Shown one piece after another: positions 23,782 through 39,860 of a DNA stretch of 64,000 nucleotides; within the stretch, counting starts at the first letter, position 1; every line of letters begins with the position of its first letter. The notes below the pieces were generated by a model. It had not been told where the DNA came from. It ran no database searches and saw only the letters and a list, made by a program, of their open reading frames with translations. Location: contig JAURVB010006451.1 in assembly GCA_033002965.1 (NCBI GenBank), positions 1 through 64,000 of the forward strand, read 5' to 3'. This stretch comes from Piper betle (Eukaryota; Streptophyta; Magnoliopsida; Piperales; Piperaceae). Made by a program: the position numbers and the translations under genes.

Positions 23782-26232
23782 TTAAGAGGAACCAATGAGC
23801 TCAACATTGGAAGTACCAGCAACATTGTTCCTTCTCCACATGAACTTCTTGAGGGAGGAAGCACTCTTGGCTGCCATCTTTGCCAATGCGGCTGTTGCAG
23901 GGTACAGAGATGTCACCTCCTTCAATTTGAGGTTGGCCAACCCAACCTTCTGCCGGACGGCCTCCATGGCCTCCTGCCTCACCGGGTTGGTCGCGGCATG
24001 GGGCGTCAAATAGAACACATTCTTGGCCATGCCATCGGGCGTGGTGACGTCTGCTCCAGTGACAGACCACTCATTGTCCTTGAAGGACTGGGTGAGATCT
24101 GCCAGCAGCCCTTGTCTATCCCCCGAGCACATCTCTACCCTTATTCCCTGCATGAATGATCATGAGCAACGTCCATACAAACCATAGCTTTCTATTTCAA
24201 TGGCAATCAAATGATATATACCGGGGACGATCGAATTTCAATGGCAGCCTCTACGCATTGGACTAATCTCTGTGTTTCTTCCTCGGCGAACATCGACTTC
24301 CCTTCTGCGTGTTTGATATAAAATTTCTGCATGGACAAGTTTGTTAGCTGAATATTTTTGAGATGGTGGATATATCGAATTGGAAAAGACAATGGCTACT
24401 ATATATATGTATATAATCTTAATGAGCAATTAGATTTCTTTTAAACTGATTTAACTAATAATATTTATAATACTAAACCATCTCATCTCAGTATTTAATC
24501 CTCCAATTATCGACTATCCTACCTGACTTGCCCATGACTCAGTGGTTCTGACTTCGCCATGGAAGACAAAGTAGCCCAATTCATGCAGGGTGCACAACAC
24601 GTCCAACAGCAGCTTCCCCCTGTCCTTGCACTCCACTCTCAGCACCGGATAGCCCCTCTCCCACCACTCCTTCACCGTCACAGCTCCTGCCGCCCGACCC
24701 AATACTGCCGCCGGTGCAGTCCCGGCTTCGTCGTCCATCATCATCAGCTTGTGCAGCCGCCTCTCGCCGCCATGCATGAAGCTGCCGGGCCTGGTGCAAA
24801 TGGCGACCCTGCCACCTTGGCCGAGCACGTTCAGCAGCCGCGCCTGTAAGTCATGATGGTCAGCCGCAGATCCTCCGGCGACGTCGATGAGGCAGGCGAC
24901 TCGGCGGCCCGGTGCCCTGATCTTCGCCTCCACCACGTTGCAATGGAAGTTGTTGAGGATGGCAAACACGTCGGCCATGAGACCATCCCTGTTTGTTCCC
25001 TCCACCTCCAATGTTGTAATATTGTTCCTCCTAGAGCTGCTCATCGTCGACCTTTTTGTGTTCAGACCAGACTTCATTGCCTGGTCATGGCTTCCATAAT
25101 ATTAATTTTATGAACAGCACATCTTAATGAATAATATCCTTGTTTTGCTTATATTCATTTATATACAGTGACGATTATTACCTGTTCAATGATAGCAATG
25201 GCGTTTTTTGTCAGCTTATCGCCATCCTGTTCTGTAACGTGATACACTGCAATTTGATAACTGTAGAATTAAGACGAGTACGTATAGTATACATGCATAA
25301 AACTTTAGATAAATACAAAAATAAAGTCTTTAATAACAACATTCAACCGTAATATTATTTAATCATGATATATTCAGAAAAAAATGTCTTTTCTCTACTG
25401 TTTTTTATTATCATCTCTAAACCAATTTTGGTCGTGGAGAAAAATTCTATATTTCTTTTTATATTAGGAGATGTTTGAAGGTAATCAATCTTGTGTTAAT
25501 TTTCTGACCTTGTCCATACCAAAAAAACATTATCCAATTTTAAATGTGGAGAACAGTAGAATAGAAAAAGTTTCTTGGGATTTTTGGGTAAAGAAGAAAA
25601 GTTTATAAATTAACATATATTCGCTTTTAGAAATCACCAAATATATATGAAAAAAAGACATCAAGAGTTTTTCTCCACTGTAAATTCTCCTGTCTATTTT
25701 TTAAGGTGTAGATAAAAAACACTTTTTCAGTAAAAATTAAAAGTGTTGAAAATTAATTTCATAATATTATTTATAATAACAATACGGTAATGATGTGATG
25801 TTCACTCACCATCTCTGAAAGACCCATCGCCGTTGCTTAAGATGTGAGCCTCGTTAATAGAGAGGTTGTGGTCGCTCAAAATCTCTACTCCTGTAAGCAG
25901 CATCTCATGATCCCACCGACCATCCACCTGATGAAATAATCCCAATCAGATACATATAAGATCAGTAAAGTACCACAGCTCTCACGGTGCATTACATACA
26001 AACATGGAAGCTAAAACATATTGGAAGGTAGAAACGGATAATACAGAACAAATCACAAGTGAGAAGGAAGAGAAGCACCATAACTATAGTGGCGGTTGAG
26101 GAAGCGATGTTGTTTACAGACACCCTGCAATTGCCAAAGATCATGAAAATACAAAAGATAAATAAATTAGCAAAACATTAATAGAGAGACATCAAGAAAT
26201 CAAAGGAACCTTGGAGCACTGTACTTCAACAT
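23782..26232 (-). CDS. ACR: ACT-domain-repeat protein (ACR family)
   Basis: Seven exons read cleanly: 26232-26210, 26124-26079, 25927-25810, 25246-25182, 25080-24523, 24326-24222 and 24147-23782. All borders are GT-AG and all phases agree, giving 426 residues, the usual ACR length. Four ACT units can be seen: a first one built from exons 2-4 (GVEILSDHNLSINEAHILS ... DVYHVTEQDGDKLTK), a second from about residue 105 (LEVEGTNRDGLMADVFAIL), a third from about 230 (LRVECKDRGKLLLDVLCTL), and a fourth from about 306 (IRVEMCSGDRQGLLADLTQS). Plant ACR proteins resemble the regulatory ACT domains of bacterial GlnD uridylyltransferase and are thought to sense amino acids. They have no catalytic domain, and none is seen here. 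The N-terminus (MLKYSAPRVSVNN) is shorter and more divergent than the family's usual start, so an upstream exon could be missed. No frame break was found. Confidence 0.9.
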
Positions 26233-27813
26233 GGTCTCGTTAATGTTGGTAGAAGAAGATGGCACCCAATTATCAGTTTCCATCTTCCCCTCTCAACTAT
26301 CCTCTTCACAGACACCCACATATGAATATGAATATAAAATGTCTGAGAAACTTCATGGCGATGGAAAAGAAGCCGATCAGGCGTCATCGTGAGTCACGAC
26401 GACGTGTTCATAAGAACGCGTTGATGAGTGATGAAAGCATGCACGCTTACATTGTATGAGTAGAAAGTCAGGTACTATGATTGGTCAGTTAGAAGTATAT
26501 TAACATTAAACAAAGAATTAATGGTTAAAAAGTCTGAAGTTTTTGTTTTAAAAAATCTTGATTTGAAGTTTGGAATTGGACGCTGCTATCAGAAGCCGCA
26601 CACAGGCGGTGGCAGGTGAGCAATCACATTAGTATTAGTATCCAAATAAAAGAATCAAAAGCCCGTGACTATTGCGACAAATTAGTGGGATTACTGTGAG
26701 ATGAAACATTATTTAGTTGGTTCGATGAATCCAAGTTCGGATCCATTGATCAGTCCGAAACAAACTTGTGTTGTTGTTTCCTATAAATTAGTTGCTCGAG
26801 CAGTAAGGCCAATTTCAAAGAGGGGATTTTTTTTTGTTTCTCCTAAGAGATGGGTGTAATTTCAAAGAGGGGGAGGTGTTGGAATTGAGATATTGGCATA
26901 AAAAAACAAATTTGTATGTGAGAAAGATACCCATTTAATGAATGCAACAGCTATTCCGTCTTCTACCTCGAAAGACTAGGTCTATTTGAGATATGTCTTC
27001 TCCATTCCTGCACATCACGTGATCATCTCCTCCTTCACCTACCGAAGCGTCTTGTCCATCTTCTTCTACATTTTCATTGCTTGTTAGAGGGTAATGTTTT
27101 ACACTGTGATAGTAGCATTAAGTGATTTGAAAAAAAATAGAGAAAATAAAAGAAAAAAGAGAAAACAGCATAATTGAATAGCATAATATCAGTAATTCTT
27201 AAGAAAACATGAATTTCCAGCCATTAGAAGAACAAATAGAGGAGCTTCTATGTCTGTTCACCACCAATAGTCTAATTTGTGTGCATTAAAAAGAGCCAAC
27301 CTCACCTCAATCATATTGCTCCAAATACGGCATACCTAGATATCTTACAGTTTTGACGTTCATAAAGTTCAGTTGGAGTTCAGAAGAAACAGATAATAGA
27401 TTTACAATTCATCAAAAACCAATAATTTACTAACAACATTTGAGAAATTTTAGCATGATAAATTTTACAATATATATGTAATAATAATTGGCATACATTC
27501 CCAGCAGCCTTGCCCATCTTTACATATTACAGGCATCCAAAATAAAATGAATGAATAAATAATCAAGTTCGATTAACATTTCCACCAAGAATAAGTTCAT
27601 AATATAGAACTCTATTCAGGTGAGCAAAAGTAGAATGAGGCACATCTTTGATTTGTTTGCCAGGTGATAGCCGTCTATTATATGAATTCACAGTAGATAT
27701 TTCACCTCCGTAGAGTCGTAGCAAGATGAGCACCAGAAGCCATAACTTCGGATTACTTGAAGAAAGGAATATTTGCACTGTGTTCTGTCATCTTAGCCCA
27801 GTGTACAAGAACT
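26233..27813. other. Intergenic region between the ACR and NDR genes
   Basis: Contains the ACR promoter side and the NDR 3' flank. An open frame at 27563-27778 (minus) lies just past the NDR stop codon, has no domain and is most likely NDR 3' UTR. Nothing else is recognisable. Confidence 0.4.
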
Positions 27814-32303
<4,490 letters not shown>

Positions 32304-35263
32304 GAACCTCCTCCACGCCGAGCAGCTCAATTCCGCACAAAAAAACTCGCGTAACATCAACACCGCATCAAATCCACGCCAAAGAATACAAAAAAAAAAA
32401 ATTTACAGGAAAGGATCGAGCAGGAACGAATGTGGTGGAATTGAACAGAAGAAGAATGTCGACAAAATCAACGAAAAAATTTTCAAAGAAATGAGCACAA
32501 GCGCTCCCCTCGCCTCCCTGGAAGGGGAGGAGAGGAGGGGCGGGCATGGTGAGAGGAGGAGAGGAGGAGCCGGGGGGCGACGAAGTCGGAGGACCGCGGG
32601 ATGGTGCGGATATTGGTTGCGGATTGATTGGGCGTGCGCGCGGGGTTGGGGACGAAGGGGGCTTTTATGTCATTTCATAATTTAATAATTATTACAATAA
32701 GGAAAAAAATAATAAGATGGTTATGTCTCCTCAAACTTCAGCTTCACGCGTGTTGTTTAATGTTTTTAATAGACTCTTAAAATAATATTTATATTTATGA
32801 AAAGTAGAGGGGAGAGATTAATAAAAAATTATCTTCTTTTTATATTATTATAATACAAAAAAAATTTAAAGGGTTCTAAATATTAAGTTGAGTTAAAATT
32901 TTATAATTATTTTTTTATTATTTATTTTTCTATTTAAATTTACTTTAAATAATAAGTGTACCTTGCATAAACTATATAAGTTAATGTACGTAGAGATCAT
33001 TTTATTTAGTTCTATATGTAATATTTAATGGAGTAATATCTGGCTTATTAGTAATAATAGATTATATATTTTTAATTTTGATTAATTATTTTTGAAAAAA
33101 TAATTTAAATTTATTGTGTTGGACTTTTGGCCGAATTATTACAATGTAAGTGAGATCATTTCATTTAGTTTTATATATAATATTTAACGGAGTAATATCT
33201 GGCTTATTAGTAATAATAGATTATATATTTTTAATTTCGATTAATTATTTTTTAAAAGATAATTTAAATTCATTATATTGGACTTTTTGGCCGAATTATT
33301 ACAATGTAACTAATACATATAAGGCTCAAATAATAAATTTAAATAAATTATTATTATTAATTTCTATGTTAAATGATGGCCTATATTTGAGTTATTTTAA
33401 GCTTAATAGGAATGAGTTATTAAAAAATAATATTTTTAGTTAAAATAATTTATTTATTAAACTTAAAATAACTCGAGTGTGTATAAGTGTTCAATTCAAC
33501 TAATATAGCGTGGCTAAAATTCTCTCCGTTTAAATTGGTGTTGATTTCAAAATAAATCAAATCTATACAAGTTTAAATTAATCAAGAATGAGTACAGTCA
33601 TGTTCAGTTTGACTTGATTTGATTTATATTCGATAATTTTTTTTAAAGCAAAAAATTTATAAAGCTAGGCAGAAAGAGTTTTTACAAGGATAAGGGTTCA
33701 TAATCGAGATATTGTACATTAAATTTAATATATTTTATATTTTCATGTAGTTATTTATATAAAATATAAAATATAATAAATATAATAATGTCATAGTAAT
33801 GATAATATAATTGTTTTTTACACAAACAAATTATTTGTCATTTGATTGATACCGAGTTGAATTATTTAGTCACAAAACTAATTTTATTTTAAATTATATG
33901 GAGAAAAATGTGAACAAATAAAACTCAAGCCGGCCTTTTATTTGACTCAAGTTTAACTCGATTTAAAGTCCTTTAAAATTGATTTAAACTCAATGGCAAA
34001 TGAGTTGAGTTTGAACTCAACTCAACTCGAGTCAACTTGTTTGATTAGTATCCCTAAGTTAACATTAGAGTTTATAAAATATAAAATAATAAAATGAAAA
34101 TTTACCCTTAAATATTAAACAGAAGTAAATATATAGATTGCTCATAAGCCATATTTTAAATGAAAATTTTGTACTTACAATCACATAACACATTTATGAA
34201 TAAATTAAAAATTGTTCCTTGAAGTAAGAATTCCTCTAATTTGAAGATATATTTTGTGAATAGATTAAAAAATCACGGTTTTTATTTTGCACACATAATT
34301 TTGTATTTACAAAAACATAATTCCATTTTGAGAGTGATTTTAACAACACCAGCTTTAAACTTTAAACAGACAGACAGAATTGAAATATATTTATCAATTC
34401 GGCAATATATATTGAATTGATGGCTGCCATCTTCTTCCTCACGTCTGTCTCATATTTCTAGCTTATTTTGAAGGTACTGGCATGCACGCACGTCCAACAT
34501 TATTCAAATATCTGCATCTTAGTGCAGGACCATGTTCTAATTGTGCACTATATATTATTTAAATGGTCCAGTTGTAATTAGCATAATTCAGACGGCTAAT
34601 TGAATGTACCAAACAATGTCTTGTTAGTGACAAAGGTGCCCATATCATGATTTCATCGGAAAACCCCCAAAAAAAGCACTAGAACATCATGAATCCATTT
34701 GATTTTGCAATGTAAAATTGATGTGCTTTGTGAAGCCCACACCTAGTTTAGGACAAATAATATAGTAGTAACACTTATCTCAAAGGTCCATTTGCTCAAT
34801 GCCCAATTTTGAACTTTCATGGACGTTCGGATGGAAGAGGGGACAGACAGTGGATAATCAATTTCGTCAAATATCTGATGACCCAGAAAAAAGGGAAAAA
34901 AGCTGGTGACTGAATGAATTGATATTTATTTAATAACCATTTCAATTAACTTCAAGGATAACTTTCTTTCTTCATTGATGCAAAATAAGTTTTTCATGGA
35001 TGTTCAATTTAGTCATTCATACATTAAAGCCTAGTGTAAATTTTGTCAAAGAAAGCAACAGTATTATCGGTTTCTTTCTCATAACACAAGACCTGAGATA
35101 TATAAAACGGATGAATTAGTAAATGGTCTACACAGGTGCATGAATCAATCAATACCCATTCCTCAACTTGTTTGATACAAGGATATATAACCATTTCTAA
35201 TTAAAACACAACAACATTATGCGTGTTTTTATGTCCCTGTCGAGCAAGAAGAAGTAGAAACAT
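32304..35263. other. Promoter side of NDR and AT-rich repeat-bearing intergenic DNA
   Basis: The 32304-32660 segment is GC-rich and should hold the NDR 5' UTR and core promoter. Beyond about 32700 the sequence is very AT-rich. Apart from the 159-bp tandem duplication at 32991-33308 I see no coding region. Confidence 0.4.
32991..33308. repeat. Tandem duplication, two units of 159 bp
   Basis: Both units contain GGAGTAATATCTGGCTTATT or a near match, then AGTAATAATAGATTATATAT and GGCCGAATTATTACAATGTA. The marker TGGCTTATTA recurs at 33041 and 33200, giving a period of 159. Related diverged single copies occur at about 51600-51720 and 51880-51990, so the unit belongs to a dispersed family. Confidence 0.85.
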
Positions 35264-35271
35264 CAGCATAC

Positions 35272-36116
35272 CATGGCTGCATGAATCGGAATCGGTTTTC
35301 CAGGGAGTCGGAATCGGAATCGAAATCGGTCTGAATCGGCCAGGAATCGGTTCAGTTGAATCGGTCCAAATTAGTTTAATCGGTCATATATAATAATTTG
35401 ACAATTCATAATATAAATATATTAAGATTAGGTATTGATGTTATTTTGATATTATTCTGTGTATTATAGTTTATGATATTTTTAAATATTTTTTAAGATT
35501 TTTTTAAAATTATTTAGAATTAATTATTATTTTTAACTCGAGTTAGACTCGAGTCAACTTTTAATTACGAGAATGCCACCCTCCGCTCTTTACCCCCGCC
35601 GCCGCCGGCGGCCCGGTCGACGGCGAGTCTCGCGGCGGCGATGTCGGAGGATGTCGGCAGCCCGGTCGGACGAACAGTCGGCGGCCCGGAGTCGGCGGCG
35701 ATTCGTGCGTCACAGCCCGATTCGGTCCGGCCACACGTCGGCGGCGACGTTGCGAGGTCGGCGGCGAGGTCGGCAGCCCGGTCGGCGGCGAGCCCGGAGT
35801 CGGGGACGCACGGCGGAGGGCGGAAACGGGGCGGCAGCGGGCGGACGAGCGACGGCGGTGTGGGGGGAGCGGGTTTGATTTTAGGTTTTTAAAATCCAAA
35901 TTACCATTTTACCCATGCTTAAATAATTTAATAAAAATCATACCTAGGGTATTTTAGTAATTTCCTAAAAAACCGATTCCGATTTAAATCGGCCGATTTC
36001 GATTCCGAGTTAAATCGGTCGGAATCGGCCGAACTCGGGCGATTCGGTGACCGATTCGGGGCCGACCGATTCGGCCCCGAAATCGGATCGGCGCGATGCC
36101 GATTCGTGCATCAGAG
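35272..36116 (+). mobile_element. Family A element, hAT-like non-autonomous transposon, copy 1
   Basis: An 845-bp element flanked by the 8-bp direct repeat CAGCATAC (35264-35271 and 36117-36124). Its ends are CATGGCTGCATGAATCGG and, read inward from the other side, CTCTGATGCACGAATCGG, an imperfect terminal inverted repeat. Inside lie GAATCGG-rich subterminal repeats, an AT-rich module (about 35420-35580) and a GC-rich tract (35580-35870). No transposase is encoded. An 8-bp target duplication is the hAT hallmark, but the class assignment is inference. A second copy in inverted orientation lies at 38071-38914. Confidence 0.85.
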
Positions 36117-36177
36117 CAGCATACATATTGCTTATGCATGGATAATTCTCACTTTGTCATTGGTCTAAAATACCATG

Positions 36178-36947
36178 CTTGCAAAAATGAGTGGAATCAG
36201 ACGATTTAAATTGGATAGGAAGCAATCCGCACAAAAAAAGGGGTAAATTGGTATTCGTAAAAATCGGTTCATGAATTGGCCGATTCATGCCGATTCTGGA
36301 ATTGGCCAATTCTGGATGGCGACGGGCAACCGTGGGGGGGGGTGGGCAACGGCGGCGAGGGATAGGGTGGGGGGAAGACGGGGCGACGACTAGGTGCATG
36401 GAGAACAGGAGGGGCCGGCAGGGAAGGGGGTGGCGGGGGCAGGGCGAATTGGGCGTGGCCGGTGGCATGGGGGGGACAGATTAGGCTAAGAATTGCGGCG
36501 AGGTGTGCGGGGGACGGGTAGGTAAGTGGATGGCAGGGCAGGTTGGGGCGGGGTGCGCAGGGGGTGGGTGGGGCCGGTGGGGGAGGTGGGGTGGGGGCGG
36601 CGACGGTGATCAGCGGAGGTAAAGGAGGGGCGGCACGTCGGGAAGAGAGAATCGGGGGAAAGAAATAGTAGGTGACATTCTCGTAATTAAAAGTTGACTC
36701 GACTCCGACTTTTGTTAAAAATAATAACTAACTCCAAATAATTCAAAAAGAATCCAAAAAATATAGAAAAATATCATAAAATATAATACATATCTTAATA
36801 TCAAAATGACATGTTCTATAATTAATAACCCACTGATTTTGATCAATTCAAGTGAACTGATTATTATCCAATTTTTGATAAATCAGTCTAATTCAATAAC
36901 TCCCTTCTAATCCGATTCAACGACTGAATCTAATTTTTACAACTATA
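36178..36947 (-). mobile_element. Family B element, full copy
   Basis: About 770 bp bounded by the 12-bp direct repeat TAAAATACCATG (36166-36177 and 36948-36959), so the target duplication is within those 12 bp. Termini are short inverted repeats (TTGCAAAAATGAG against TTGTAAAAATTAG). Its layout (subterminal CCGATTC motifs, AT-rich module at 36671-36840, GC-rich tract at 36300-36640) parallels family A, and the right half matches the truncated copy at 43-440. No protein is encoded. The element class is uncertain. Confidence 0.7.
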
Positions 36948-37269
36948 TAAAATACCATGGAGTAGCGAAAGTACTTGAACTTACAAGGGCGGCAAAACCA
37001 GAAGTCACAATCTTTAAGGAAGACTCATAAAAACAGGCTTCAATACGTACATGAGCAGCTTGGATGAGCTGTACCCAAGCATATTTAACAGTGAAGGTTG
37101 TCAATTTTAACTTGTTAATCCGCTTGAACTTGCTCTTAAATTCTGTCGTGGACCAAAACGTTGGAGTGGGAACAGTTTTGGCTCCCATGTGTGTTGATCT
37201 TTGCCACACTTTTATTGTGGGTCTTTCAGCATACAACTTGACCTTTCCATGAAAATGAACTAGCAACAT
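36943..37269 (-). CDS. Unrecognised open reading frame of 108 codons
   Basis: Starts at an ATG (37267-37269) and reads MLLVHFHGKVKLYAERPTIK and onward, with no domain I recognise. Its 3' end runs into the direct repeat of the family B element. The base composition is less AT-rich than the surroundings, which is the only hint that it might be coding or derived from a gene. It could be an old gene fragment or chance. Confidence 0.2.
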   Translation of the reverse strand: MLLVHFHGKVKLYAERPTIKVWQRSTHMGAKTVPTPTFWSTTEFKSKFKRINKLKLTTFTVKYAWVQLIQAAHVRIEACFYESSLKIVTSGFAALVSSSTFATPWYFI

Positions 37270-38062
37270 TATTGGGGCCTTTTTTTTAAAAAAACATCAT
37301 TACTAATTTAATATTAGATAAATTTTAATTTTATATATAAATTTTCATTAAATAATGAAATAAAGTATAATAATTTAATATCTTTGATGTAAAATTTGAT
37401 TGAGTTTAAAGATGGATCATCATTGAATAGAATATCATTTCACTATTTAATGACACCTAAATTTCTCTCGTGCCAACATATATTAGTTAACTAATAAATT
37501 ATGCTCAATTTGAAGTAAACATTTCTAATGCCTCTAGCTAATTACATAAAAAATTTCCTTAAAAAATTTCTCGTATCAATTTTACTTCCTTATATTAGCA
37601 AAGTTGCATTAACCTGATGAGATGATAATCAAGAAATAACTTTTATAATGTTCCGTAAATAAAAAATTGTCAATTGACTCTTACTAATAAAAAGGGAATT
37701 TAATACTGACATATGATTAAAAATAAGAGTTGTAATCAATCAAAATTTAATAAAAAATAAAAAAATAAAAATTTTATTTATAATCATTATCTTCTCATTA
37801 AATGAGAATTTATATTTGAAGTCAATAGAAGCCTATATATAAAATATTATGTTATTATAATTTATCTCATCATTTAATGAAAATTTACCTATAAAATTTA
37901 AATTTATTGGCAGTGTACGTCACACGTAGTATGACATCTTACCTATTTTAATATAAAAATACATAAATTATCTTTTGAAATAAATTGGCCCTAAGATAAT
38001 TCTATACACACACACACATATATATATATATATAGCTATTGTAACTAATATGCTATTTGGTG
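36960..38062. other. AT-rich spacer between elements
   Basis: Very AT-rich sequence with a CA/TA microsatellite at about 38008-38034. Apart from the weak frame at 36943-37269 nothing is supported. Confidence 0.4.
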
Positions 38063-38070
38063 GGTTAAGC

Positions 38071-38914
38071 CTCTGATGCACGAATCGGCCGCCGATTTAA
38101 ATCGGATCGGCGTCGCGCCGATCCGATTTCCAAGTCGGCCCCGAATCGGTCCACGAATCGGCCGTTTTCGGCCGATTCCGACCGATTTAACTCGGAATCG
38201 GAATCGGCCGATTTAAATCGGAATCAGTTTTTTAAGGAAATTACTAAAATACCCTAGGTATGATTTTTATTAAATTATTTAAGCATGGGTAAAATGGTAA
38301 TTTGGATTTTAAAACCTACCCCTCTCCCCTGCTTCCGCTGTCGCGTTCGCTCCGCCGCCCTCCGCCGCGCTTCCACCGTCCGACCTCAGCTCCGTCCGAC
38401 CACGCCACCGCCGCCCGATTCCGACCTCAGCTCCGCCCTCCGCCGCACTTCCGCCGTCCGACGCTGCGCCCGATTCCGAACTCGGCTTCCGCCGTCCAAC
38501 ACTTCCGCTGTGCTTCCACCGTGATTCCGCCTCGATTCCGCCGTTCGACCCTCCGCCCGACCTTCCGACCACGCCACCGCCGCCCGATTCCGAGGGTGGC
38601 ATTCTCGTAATTAAAAGTTGACTCGAGTCTAACTCGAGTCAAAAATAATAATTAATTCTAAATAATTTTAAAAAATCTTAAAAAATATTTAAAAATATTA
38701 TAAACTATAATACACAGAATAATATCAAAATAATATCAATACCTAATTTTAATATATTTATATTATGAACTGTCAAATTATTATATATGATCGATTAAAC
38801 TAATTTGGACCGATTCAACTGAACCGATTCCTGGCCGATTTAGACCGATTCCGATTCCGACTCCGACTCCTTGAAAAACCGATTCCGATTCCGATTCCGA
38901 TTCATGCAACCATG
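38071..38914 (-). mobile_element. Family A element, hAT-like non-autonomous transposon, copy 2 (inverted)
   Basis: An 844-bp element flanked by the 8-bp direct repeat GGTTAAGC (38063-38070 and 38915-38922). The ends CTCTGATGCACGAATCGG and, read inward, CATGGTTGCATGAATCGG match copy 1. The internal AT-rich module, GC-rich tract and CCGATTC-rich ends are all shared with copy 1 in opposite orientation. The different 8-bp duplication shows it is an independent insertion. Confidence 0.87.
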
Positions 38915-38990
38915 GGTTAAGCCACGGAGTGGAGTCTAACGTAGACGTAGAGTTATTTATATTATTTTTTTATTATAATAAATATTATTG

Positions 38991-39245
38991 CCAAAATTTT
39001 GATTTCGTCATTAATTACTAATTTTCATGAAATGATTGATGATAGTATCGTGTGTCTATTGGGTCAAGGAGGAGAGGGAAGCTCTAGAAAAAAAGAGAGA
39101 GAAGTGACTTGGAAACCAAAATTTTGATTGCGTCATTAATTACTAATTTTCATGAAATGATTGATGATAGTATCGTGTGTCTGTTAGGTCAAGGAGGAGA
39201 GGGAAGCTCGAGAAAAAAGAGAGAGAGAGAAGTGACTTGGAAACC
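38991..39245. repeat. Tandem duplication, two units of about 125-130 bp
   Basis: Unit 1 (38991-39115) and unit 2 (39116-39245) both begin CCAAAATTTTGATT and contain AATGATTGATGATAGTATCG then GAGAGAGAAGTGACTTGGAA. They differ by a few substitutions and the length of a GA run, so the duplication is recent. Confidence 0.92.
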
Positions 39246-39455
39246 GATAACATTTAATGATAAATAGTGGCTACATATATATCCTTAGTTTGATTGCAAT
39301 ATCAGCGGACGCCAAAACATGATACACGTTGAGGTCTTGAACTATTACCAAAATATAATGGAGACACTGATGGCTAGAGGCCTCACTAAATAGACCGATG
39401 CCAGCCAAAGAAGGCTATTTGCACGCATGATTTATTGGGTTTATTTTATATTGAT

Positions 39456-39860
39456 CGTTAAAGGTATTAGTGACTTGTCCATCGGTTAATTAAAAAGACT
39501 ATTCTTTAAATTAACTTTTAAATCAAGAGAGACCTTTGACTTGTATTGCAAATCTTTTTGAAGGTCTTTAAGGCTTAAAGTGATATCAAAGTCAGGATAT
39601 GAGTTTTACTTACGCCGATTCACCGATTGTAGAAGTTTCCTTCATAGAAGGGCTTAATAGTGGTCGGATTTTACCTATTATTTATGCAAATTGTAGAAGT
39701 TTCTTTTATAAAAGGGCCCAACACTGGTCGGGTTTTGCCTATTAATTACGCCGATAGTAAAAGTTTCCTTTATGGAAAGGTCCAATAATAGTATTATAAT
39801 TCATGCCGATTATAAAAGTTTTATTTATGGAAGGGTAAAATAATAGTATCAGAGCTTGAT
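39456..39860 (+). repeat. Degenerate LTR remnant with primer-site-like sequence
   Basis: The stretch contains about four diverged repeats of roughly 60 bp (variants of GTAGAAGTTTCCTT...TATGGAAGGG...AATAGT). It ends in AATAGTATCAGAGCTTGATT, of which AGTATCAGAGC at 39845-39855 resembles the tRNA-iMet primer site found in the gypsy element here. This suggests the 3' edge of an old LTR followed by its primer site. The 5' boundary is a guess. Confidence 0.4.

Noticed and set aside
35561..35899. GC-rich open frames inside the family A elements (also 38285-38642)
   Set aside because: Overlapping frames on both strands with arginine/proline-rich low complexity. They are a product of CCG/CGG-rich repeat sequence.
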